A DNA stretch of 64,000 nt, taken from contig VIIQ02000287.1 of NCBI GenBank assembly GCA_007449985.2, forward strand, positions 17,080-81,079, written 5' to 3'. Source of the stretch: Desmodesmus armatus. Its lineage: Eukaryota > Chlorophyta > Chlorophyceae > Sphaeropleales > Scenedesmaceae. Position 1 is the stretch's first letter; each line of letters starts with the position of its first letter. Below, in pieces: positions 55,377 to 64,000 of the stretch. The notes under the pieces were generated by a model. The model ran no database searches and was not told the origin of the DNA. It saw nothing but the letters and a program-made list of their open reading frames with translations. The position numbers and the translations under genes were made by a program.

Positions 55377-57257
55377 TCATTGCTGACACAGCGCCCTAAC
55401 CCCCAGCCGCCCCTGTTCCCACGCCTCAGCAAAGCCGTACACACCGGCGACAGAGCAAGACAGCCCAGCGACAGCCAGCGCCCCGGACAGGAGCAGCACC
55501 ACAACGGAGGGCCGTTTGGCTAGCCGCAGCAGTGCACCGACCACCGACACGCCCAGGCAGCCGCCACACAGCCCCACCACACAGAACAGCACGGCGTATG
55601 TGCCGATCAGCCGGCCCTGTAGGATGAAGGAGAGCGTTGCTGCTGTGCTGCTGAGGAACACCAGCACCACTGTGCTGGCCATTGCCACCTGCACAAGAAA
55701 AGGACATGAGCAGGAGTGAAGGTTACACACGGCACCAACAGCAAGGGTCTCCACAGAAACAGGAGGAGGAGGAGGAGGAGGAAGATGTGGAACGCCTTCG
55801 TGCTGGCAGTTTTGAGTGGAAAAAGTGGGAGCAGCCAGCACATATGCTGTTGCCGATAAGCCCTTGCGCTGACATACCCTTCCACTGACCCCTCCCTCCC
55901 CACCACCACTGATACACGTCAGCATACCACATCTGTGTGTGAACCTGGAAGCATCACACAGTAAGATGAGTGCGCCTCGTTGCTACACTGCTGACATGCA
56001 TGCAATGATGCAAGAAAGAAAGCACCACAAATCAGTCAGCCCACCCAAACAAGCATTGAAAAATGACTCCGGCCACTTTTGTAAAACAAACCATACAGAG
56101 CCAAGCACTTGGACCCACCTGCGTGTGCACTCTGAAGTCCAACAGTATAGGCAGGATCGGGGCACTGACATACCCTTCCCTGACCCCTCCCTCCCCACCA
56201 CCACTGCAACCTCAGCAACCCTTACCTGTGCATGAGCATGGAGGGTTGAGCACAACGAGAGCGCTGCATTGCTACAGTTGTGACATGCATGCAATGGGGA
56301 CCACGATCCATTCGGCTCACAACTCACACCAGGAGGGACTCATGCCCTTAGTCCTTTTCTACATACAAAATTCTACGGATAAACCACGCCAAGCACCTGG
56401 ACCCACCTGTGTGTGAACCCGGAAGTCTAACAGTATGGGCAGGATCAGGGACAGGAAGGGTGCAGCAGGGCAATGGACGCCACCCAGCCAAACCCCACGC
56501 CAGTGCATCACTGCCGTACAAAAAGCCCACACCAACAGAGCCCAGCACCCACCTGTGTGTGCACCCTGAAGTCCAACAGTATGGGCAGGATCAGGGCACT
56601 TCCATACCCTTCCAGTAACCCCTCCTCCCCACCACCACTGCAACATCAGCAACCCTTACCTGAGTCCTCTTGAACATATAAACCGTACAGAGCCACGCCA
56701 AGCACCAGGACCCACCTGTGTGTGAACCCTGAAGTCCAACAGTATAGGTAGGATCAGGGCACTGCCTGCCACGCCAGTGACAGCCGTCAGCACACCAGCC
56801 GCCACGCTCACCACAGCCGCCGCGGCAGCAATGGTCACCAGCGCACTGCTGCCACCGGCAGCAGCAGCAGCCGCCGCTGCTGCCAGGGTGGGGGCAGGAC
56901 CCCCTGGGCTCATTGCTGCTGCTGCTGCCGCTACAGGAAAAGGCTCCTCATTCCTCCAAGGCTGCTCATTGCCATCAAAGGGGTCCAGCTGCTGCAGTGC
57001 AGAACCCTGCTTCCTGAACCCTAACATCCTGCTAAACCCTGCCCACAGCCCTGCAAAACCGCGTCGGTGGTCTCTGCCGCCGTTGCCGCAGGCTGCGGCG
57101 CCTGATGCTGCAGGGGGGCAAAGGACGCGCTGAGGTGGTGCGACTGCTGGGCATGGGCCGCTTCCATAGCCAACCTTGCCAGCTGCTGCTGCTGCAAGAG
57201 GCTGACAGGGCGGCCCTGCTGCAAGTAAACTAGACCCAGCAGCACCATGGCTCCCAT

Positions 57258-57299
<42 letters not shown>

Positions 57300-57677
57300 G
57301 GAAGAAATAGCTGTCGGTAGCAGCTTCAACCGGGCCCATAGGTGGCAGCGCCGCCTGCCGCTGCTGCTGCCGCAAGCGCATCTGCGCAAACAAGCTGAGC
57401 TTCTGCTGCTGCTCCTGTGTTGAGGCTGCACCCTGTGCCACCAGACGCCCTGCAGGTACTACGGCAGCAGCATTTGCTGCTGCTGCGCTGTCCACGTGTT
57501 GCTGCTGCTGCCCTGCTGCAAAGGTCCCAGCCCTGCCAAACCCTGTCAACACATGTAGCCATGCACGGGTTGACCCGACCGCTCGCCGCAAGGCTGCCCA
57601 TGCTGCTGCCCCTGATGCTGCTGACGCTCTGCTTCCCTCTCCTGTGCTGTCAAGGCCAGACCCCATGTCAACGACAG

Positions 57678-57745
<68 letters not shown>

Positions 57746-57785
57746 GGCGTAGCATCCACATGGCCTTGCTGCCACAGCTGCTCGC

Positions 57786-57829
<44 letters not shown>

Positions 57830-57887
57830 GAGTGGTGATACTGCCCATAGTCCTCCTGCAGCAGCGGCTGCTGCAGAGCATCCGGCG

Positions 57888-57918
<31 letters not shown>

Positions 57919-60900
57919 TGCTTCCACATCTTCCCAGCAGCTGTGCTGTGTATGTGTTGGCTGCCCGTGGTGCAGCAGCAGCTGCTGCAGCTTCCTGCTG
58001 ATCCTGCTGACCTGCTGGGCCCCCATCAGGGGCTCAACAAGCAACACCTGCAACAACAAACAACAAATGACAGATAACAGGGCAGACATGTGGATTATCG
58101 ATGATAAGCAGATGTTGACACCAGCAGCAATGGCAGCTACACACAGCTAGGTGTCTTGCAAAAGCTCTTCAGGGGTTCTTTTAGGGGCTCCACAAGCAAC
58201 ACCTGCATGCACATGTTGGGTACCAACATTACACCAGCAGCAATGTAACCAGCATGGCAGCTACACACAGCTGGGTGTCTGTAACGAGACATTTTCCTGA
58301 GAGGGGGGTCACGCAGACACAGTCGCCACACCTTTATGGCGTTGCCTGCTGAGATTGAGCCAGCTGAAACTGTGGGACATACCCAACCCCCGCCGGTGGT
58401 TGACACCACCACCACCACCAGATATGCTTAAAAAGTCACTAGTCAAGCGACACCCAAGACTGTTGACACCCTGCGTGAAACCTTCAGCCTTCGCTCACCT
58501 GTATCAGGGTTGCAGCCACGCACCCCGTGATCCCCATGAACAGCAGCAGGTAGCTGACATACGACCAGCTGCACAGTGGCAGTAGCCCACTAAGGGCCGT
58601 AAGGCCCATGAAGCCCAGCCACAGAGCAACCAAGCTCAGGAGCTTCATCCACGGCACCTGCTGCAAGTGCACATGCGGCAGCCACAGCCACAGCTGCTGT
58701 AGGTGCAGCTGCACTGCTGCCGCAGCAGCAGCCGCTGCTGCTGTCCTGCTGTCCCGCCTGTGAGACTGAAGCTGACTCAGCTGCTGCTGCTGGCGCCAGA
58801 CTGGGAGGCGGTTGTCGGCGATTACGTAACCCACGCCCGTGCCGACGCTGCTGCTGCGGCTGCAGGGACGCCACTCCACGCTCGGACCAGCAACAGCAGC
58901 AGCGGACAGAGCCTCACCAGGGTCTGAGTCCGGCGGGCTGAACCAGCTAGGGTATAGGCCCTTGCGGGCTAAACCCCTTGGCCGCGCTGCTGCTGCTGCA
59001 GTGGCGGCAGCGATGGCACCGGTGCCACCAGCAGCAGCAGCACTGTGCTGCCCTGTGGGGGGGAGTGGGGTGACTTCACACTGATAGATGGGCAGCGAGC
59101 GCTGCTTCAAGAGCTCTGCATAGCTGGCGCTGCTGCTGCTGTCGCTGTCGTCTGCAGCAGCAGCAGGATGGAGAGAGCGGCCAGCATCTTCACCTGACTC
59201 CAATGTCACTGCTGCTGGCTGCGCCAGGTGGTCAGTAGCACCATCACCACCAGCAGCAGCGATGTGACCTTGACAGGAGGTGCTAGCCTCATACTGCTGC
59301 TGCTGCTGCTGCTGCTTGAGTGCCTCCCTATCAGCAGCAGCAGCAGTAGAGACAGTAGGAGCCCCAGTGGGTGGGGCACAGACCAGGCCGGCCTGCAGGG
59401 TGGCCCCGCTGCTGGGGGGCTGGGGGGTGCCAGGTTGGGGGATGCTGCCATTTGAGCCACCGACGCTCCCAACCACAGGTGACCCCCAGCTGCCGGCCTC
59501 TCCCTCTAGCTGATCTGCTGCTGCCTGCTGCCCTTTCCTGCCAGCACCATCACCAGCAGCAGCAGGAGCTGAAAACCTGGTGTCAATGCTGTGATGCTGT
59601 GAGCTGCTGTACACGTCCTGCTCTGTCGCTTTCAGCAGCTGCGCGGTCGCGCTACTGCTGCGCCTGATGCCGCTGCCACACAGGATTCCAGCAGGGCTGC
59701 TGCTGCCACTGCGCTGCCGGCTTTCACTGGCGGCCCTTGCACTGCCAGGTAAGCTGCCAGGGCTGCTGGTGCCCCCATGGAGGCTTCTTTGGCTGCCTGT
59801 GTGAATCGGCCGCAGGAGAGGCTTCGGCCCGCTGCTGATGGCTGCTGCTGCTGCAAGGGAAGCTTCAGCCTGTGATTCTGCATGCCACGTCAGCAGCCCC
59901 CGCACCGCGGTTTTGTGGCAGCTGAGGAACAAAACCCCGACCAGCGCCGCGCAGATGAACCACTCTGGCAGGAGGTCGTTGAGGACGGCCCCAACTGCAA
60001 CACCAAGCAGGAGCCCGGGAGTAAGCAGCAGGACCAAGTCGAGATCGACCAGGGGCAGTTGCTGCTGCTGCTGCTCCGGACGTGGCTGCTGCTCGGGATG
60101 CAACTGCTGCACTGCATGCTGGCGTTGGTGCCGGTGCTGACCCAGCACTGCATGCTGGTGCACCCCATGCTTGTGCATGTTGCTGTGCTGCAGCCAGGCA
60201 TCCGTGCTGGCATGGTGGGGGGCTGCTGTGCTGGAAGGTGCGCTGTCCTGCAGCCAGGGCTGCATGGGAGCCGTGCTGGCATGGTGGGGGCCGGCTGTGC
60301 TGGGGGATGTGCAGGATTCGCTGCTCCTGTAGCTCCTGCTGGTGTGGCTGTGCAGCGGAATCTGCGCGCGGAAGAGGTTGGCTGCTAACGCTGCTGCTGA
60401 GGCCCCTGCTATCGCTGCTTGAGACAGGCCAGTTGAGGCTTTCTGCAGGGACATGAGGGCGGGAGTGGGTGCGCGGGAGCAAGAACAGCAGGACAGCGTT
60501 TGAATGTGTGCATGCTGGGTGGCTGCATGTCAGACTGGGGCTGGTAGGGCACTCCAATGTCCCAGCAGCAGTCGGCAATGGATGCTTGAAGCCATGGCAA
60601 ACCATACATCTGCTAAGCGCTGCTGGCCCTCTGGATGACATACCAGCTTCAAGAACAAAACCGACACTGCTTGACACCCGTTGAGCAGCACTGGGATCAT
60701 TCTGTGTGGGCACGGTGGCACACACAAAGACTACAGCGGGCATCCCACTGCGGCACAACCAGCAAAACCAAGCTGCGATGCGATACGTATGTGTGGATGT
60801 GGATATCAAGCAGTTACACTTACCAGACCGACGCCCACAACCTGGTAGAAGATCGGCACCAGCAGGCCTCCTCCAGCTAGACCCCCAACATCAACAGCGC

Positions 60901-61140
60901 AGGACACCAGGAAGGCCAGCACAGTCCCACCAGCACCCTCCAGTCAACTACAAAGGGAGGGTGGTGCTGATCATCGCCTTCCTGATCTCCCTCGAAGAAG
61001 AAGTCGAAGTTTTCCTTGCCATGCGCCACATGGGGCAGGAACCGGCGCAAGAGGATGTGGGCCAGCAGCAAGGAGATCAGAAAAGAGAAGCTGACGATGT
61101 TCACAATAGAGGATAGCTGCTGCAGTTGACGTCTCAGCAT
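55377..61140 (-). CDS. TauE/SafE-family membrane transporter with giant loops
   Basis: Four exons: 61140-60824, 60442-58499, 58047-56716 and 55688-55377. All are phase 0 if one base is restored at 60926-60928, giving about 1,301 residues, roughly three times the usual family size. The first repeat has VLAFLVSCAVDVGG and AGGGLLVPIFYQVVG near 75-100, then STGLSQAAIAG, PLVDLDLVLLLTPG, LPEWFICAALVGVLF and ETWK-like LLTWHAES. WMKLLSLVALWLGFMGL opens the second half, and TAVTGVAGSALILPILLDF plus exon 4 give the second TauE repeat. The extra length is His/Ser- and Gln-rich sequence between helices (about 100, 400 and 350 residues), much of it from CAG repeats. Plant and bacterial relatives are proposed sulfite, organosulfonate or anion exporters; the substrate here is unknown. 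Confidence 0.8.
56111..56602 (-). repeat. Three copies of TauE/SafE exon 3 3' end in intron 3
   Basis: Blocks at about 56111-56170, 56401-56455 and 56549-56602 repeat the end of exon 3 (LILPILLDFRVHTQ plus GTGGGTCC donor; real copy at 56716-56762), with the CCCTCC...CACCACCACTGCAAC intron segment also repeated. Confidence 0.8.
57679..57744 (-). repeat. Coding CAG repeat (poly-Q) in the TauE/SafE gene
   Basis: Twenty-two plus-strand CTG triplets are read as poly-Gln in exon 3. Further tracts lie near 57265-57295, 57790-57828 and 57890-57915. Confidence 0.9.
58158..58204 (-). repeat. Upstream partial copy of TauE/SafE exon 3 start
   Basis: ATGCAG|GTGTTGCTTGTGGAGCCCCT copies the used TTGCAG|GTGTTGCTTGTTGAGCCCCT at 58047, about 157 bp away. 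Confidence 0.75.
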
Positions 61141-62130
61141 TGCGCTGTATGAATAAGTGAAAGCTGCAGCTCAGAGGCAATCAGCTTTCACAGTGGTTGT
61201 TCGCTTTCCATCCCATCAGTACCAGCCATAGTATGCTTGCGTGGATCATTCCCCAACCCCAGACACACACAAAATACAGCTTTCTGAAGAGTTGTCAAAC
61301 AGTCGTGGGCAATGTTCCATTGCTAGGGTTTACATAACATCATGTGCATAATGTGACACACTTCTGTGGGTTGAGAAGCACCCTCGGTTGTTGCAGAAAC
61401 AACTGGCTGTGAAGAATCTGCCTTATGATTTGCTGTTAACAACGTCGGGTGTGATATATGTTGTTGCAGGGTAAACCTTACAGTGCACTGATTATGGACT
61501 GCATGCACCTGACTGGGCGCACATGGGGTGATGCGTGGGTTCTGGAAGTCACTATACGATCTATGGGTGTAACGAGTACAGTGCGGCTGGGCAGCCATCA
61601 GCAGCAGGGCCTTGTCAGTGCTGCAACGGCGGTTAGGAGATCGCCTAGGTGGTCATGCTGTGGTGACGATCAGCTCAAGCTCATGCCTATAAGGCCACAC
61701 TGTCATTAGGAAACAATTTTAAACACTTCAGACACCATGCATGAAGTGACAGCTTTGATGGCGTGAGATCGTGCAGCAGGTTCTGGCGCCATCGATGCAA
61801 CACCGCCATGCCCATGCCCATCGTATGGACGTCGTGAGGGCAGACGATTGTTGGTAAGCGATATTGAGACGTGCACTTCTGCTGTTTTGCAGCCGTGATG
61901 ACAGAAGTAGCTCTGCTGGGCCGGTCCAAACCCACTCCACCAGCCGGCCAACACTGGACAGACACCAGCACTCCACTAAGCAGGCACACTAGATCAAACA
62001 CTGCAAGCTTCAGACAGTCAATTGCTGTGCTGCTGAGTACACATGGCTCTACAGCACAATTAGGCACACTGCCAGTGTGCCATAATGAAGCATCAGTGAA
62101 GTGTACTCCAAGTCACAGAGAAGAATGACG
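61141..62130. other. Intergenic, no supported gene
   Basis: It contains the upstream region of the TauE/SafE gene and the 3' flank of the next minus-strand gene. Several 80-120 codon frames lack domains or splice support. Confidence 0.5.
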
Positions 62131-62523
62131 TCAGTCATTGCGTGACACCACAGGTGGCTCCGCATCACCTTCAAGTGTCAACTTGTAGCTGCCGCTGTCA
62201 ACCCCGTTGTGCTCCCAAGCCAGGCCCAACATTGGGTCACCCACAGGCAACTCAGTGTTCCAACCCAAGTCCTCCTGGACCCATTGGGTGCACTCATATG
62301 GGCCCGAGTCTGGAGAGCCATTGCTGCCATTGCTGCCGCTGCCGGCAGCTAAGTCTGCAGACCCACTGCTGCCACTGCTGCTGGCGGCGGCTGCGCTGGC
62401 AGCAGTGCTGTCCTGTGGCCGCCGATGCATCTTGCAGCACCCTTTGGACCACTTGTACCTGAAGCAGCAAAGAGGCCCCATGAGGGAGGGGGGGGGGCAA
62501 GCAGGGGGTGGTTACGTCAAGCA

Positions 62524-62557
<34 letters not shown>

Positions 62558-64000
62558 GGGGGTGGTCAAGTGGTTTGCGGACACATGATGTTGACGTCAA
62601 GAAAGATCCTACAAGGGAGCATGTTCACCTCATGCACAGCTGATTGCATGGTCCGCCGTTCTGCAGCTCCTTTCAAAGCCCAACATCTCACCGGGCAAGT
62701 GGAGGTACTGGCTTCAGCCCAGCAAGCCAAATAAAGTGGCTATTTCGTGGCTACTTACCGCATGGGCAGTGGGCTGTGAGGCCAGCCACAGGTCCACTCA
62801 ACACAGGCAACCTCTTACATCCCAGAAATAGTGAGTAAAAGTGGTTGCTTGCCGCATGGGCAGTGGGTTGCGAGGCCAGCCGTTCTGCAGTGTCCACTCG
62901 AAGCCCATCATTGGGAGATGAGCTGCGAAGACGTGTGCACCTGTTGGACAAGCACTTGCTTCTGGCCGAGCATGCAAGCATAACCATGGATACTGGGTAC
63001 TGATACTTACCGCATGGGCAGTGGGTTGCGAGGCCAGCCATTCTGCAGTGTCCACTCGAAGCCCTTGCTCAGCATGTCCTTGGCCCGTTGGTGCACGGCA
63101 GAGGCCATGCGGGGGTGGGGGTAGCCGTAGCGAGCGGCAATTGCATCTGGGTCATTTTGGCCAGACGCTTTAGGCACTGGGTCACCTGGAAATGTGGGTG
63201 GGAGCGGGGGGGGGGGGGGGCGCACAAGTCAAGCAAGTCTGGTTACTCCAAGCATTTTTGGCACAGTTGGGCTGAGAGGGTGCAAGTGCCCCTTGCAAGT
63301 TTGGAACTGGCCGGGCGGGAGGGTATATGAGGAGTGTTGGTGCACGGCAGAGGCCATGCGGGGGTGGGGGTAGCCGTAGCGAGCAGCAATTGCATCTGGG
63401 TCCATTTTGGCGAGACGCTTGAGGCACTGGGTCACCTGGTGAAGGGTGGGAGGAGGGAGGCACACATGAGACTTTAGTACGCTTTGGCACAGTTGGGTTT
63501 TAAGGGTCCCATGCACCCAACATGTTTGGACTTGGGTCGGAGGGTCGCTGGAAGTGGGAGGTTACTGGGAGACATGTTGGGCTGGGGGGGGGGGTAGCCG
63601 TAGCGAGCGGCAATTGCATCTGGGTCCATTTTGAGGCACTGGGTCACCTGGTGGTGGAGGGGTGGGTTGGGGGCAGACACCTGAATTGGAATACTGTTGC
63701 TGCGGAGTCTGATAGAGTCTGATCTCAGCCCCCTAGCCACTCGATACAACATTCCAACCGTGACGGTCATATGCCCAAGAATTTCCCAATTTAATGACAG
63801 TGTTCAGCAAGCCCCCCCCCCCCCCCACCCCCCCCCCCCCCCCCCCCCCCCTTTCCACTATCCACCTCAGGTCAGAGCCTAGCATAGCTGGGGTTCCCCT
63901 GTTGCTCTGGCTTTGCCAGAAAAGCCATCCATGAGACAAAACAGACAAGAAAAACACACAAACATAAGCCGTCCAGAGCCACACAGGGTTGGGTAGTCTG
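62131..64000 (-). CDS. Unrecognised protein, 3' exons; probably continues past right edge
   Basis: Two exons are well supported: 63185-63011 and 62458-62131 (donor GTAAGT, acceptor CTTCAG, phase 2). They encode DPDAIAARYGYPHPRMASAV, GFEWTLQNGWPRNPLPM, RYKWSKGCCKMHRRPQDS, a Ser/Ala/Gly-rich linker, then QWVQEDLGWNTELPVGDPML and a stop. I do not recognise the family. Near the right edge (63865-64000) the minus strand is open with a strong hydrophobic segment (VWLWTAYVCVFFLSVL); it could be a membrane anchor of the same gene, but there is no ATG and the connecting exon is not resolved. At 63152 the used exon lacks a base found in two tandem copies. Diverged exon copies surround both splice sites. 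Confidence 0.5.
62525..62556. repeat. Poly-G tract of 32 bases
   Basis: An uninterrupted G run on the plus strand, followed by T and five more G. It lies in the last intron of the unrecognised minus-strand gene (C run in its transcript). Confidence 0.85.
62757..62925 (-). repeat. Two partial copies of the GFEWTLQNGWPRNPLPM exon
   Basis: A close copy at about 62853-62912 (FEWTLQNGWPRNPLPM) and a decayed one at about 62757-62798 lie between the used exon (63185-63011) and the last exon. Confidence 0.8.
63335..63650 (-). repeat. Two upstream partial copies of the DPDAIAARYGY exon
   Basis: Copies at about 63338-63438 (VTQCLKRLAKMDPDAIAARY) and 63593-63652 (VTQCLKMDPDAIAARYGYP) precede the used exon at 63185, each with a CACCAG acceptor. 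Between them the intron text is repeated too. Confidence 0.8.
63812..63851. repeat. Poly-C tract, 39 of 40 bases
   Basis: Fifteen C, one A, then 24 C on the plus strand (G run in the minus-strand transcript). Confidence 0.85.

Noticed and set aside
57644..58077. Plus-strand poly-Leu and poly-Cys ORFs
   Set aside because: Antisense shadows of the poly-Q coding exon of the TauE/SafE gene.
1..64000. CRISPR array, rRNA or prokaryotic operon features
   Set aside because: No regularly spaced short repeats with unique spacers, no rRNA-like blocks, and the genes are intron-containing and separately promoted, as expected for eukaryotic nuclear DNA.

Overview
The window looks like nuclear DNA of a green alga. 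It carries CTG/CAG-rich sequence, spliced genes whose introns mostly begin GTGAG/GTAAG and end in (C/T)GCAG (very often CTGCAG), long poly-Q, poly-S and poly-A insertions in conserved proteins, and plant-type TTTAGGG/CCCTAAA telomere repeats. Plant-like families are present (TauE/SafE transporter, F-box with a phloem-protein-2-like region, diamine-oxidase-type copper amine oxidase). A chlorophycean of the Scenedesmus/Tetradesmus kind is my best guess from style alone; no species can be named from the sequence.

Layout. 0-1.4 kb: broken leucine-rich-repeat (LRR) coding sequence. 1.4-6 kb: non-coding DNA with tandem repeats and a small head-to-head telomere-repeat tract. 6.1-7.8 kb (-): an FkbM-type methyltransferase with an N-terminal membrane anchor. 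10.2-12.3 kb and 16.1-18.1 kb (-): two close paralogues of a type II membrane protein resembling a glycosyltransferase. 18.4-19.8 kb (+): a multi-pass transporter of the drug/metabolite type, divergent from the second paralogue. 19.8-25.7 kb: repeat-rich intergenic DNA with a small foldback element. 25.7-30.7 kb: a 5-kb composite mobile element. 30.8-38.8 kb (+): an F-box/PP2-like gene. 41.3-53.3 kb (-): a 17-exon copper amine oxidase. 55.4-61.1 kb (-): a TauE/SafE transporter with very large low-complexity loops. 62.1 kb to the right edge (-): an unrecognised gene that probably continues beyond the window.

The most unusual locus is the composite element. Two identical 676-bp direct repeats, each ending in 22-bp inverted termini, bracket a split DDE transposase gene. 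The transposase intron is almost completely filled, on the opposite strand, by an intact 239-codon ORF whose motif order resembles a PD-(D/E)XK (DUF559/Vsr-like) nuclease. The second pattern is that most exons of the four large right-hand genes are accompanied by partial, diverged tandem copies of themselves ('exon echoes') inside introns or just past the stop codon, usually beside long G, C or CTG tracts. Third, several conserved exons lack exactly one base, mostly in G runs, which suggests consensus errors in the assembly or early decay.

The methyltransferase and the two glycosyltransferase-like proteins are all predicted type II membrane proteins, so a shared role in modifying secreted glycans is plausible, but that is inference from proximity. 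Exon coordinates below were derived by hand from splice motifs, reading phase and conserved protein motifs.
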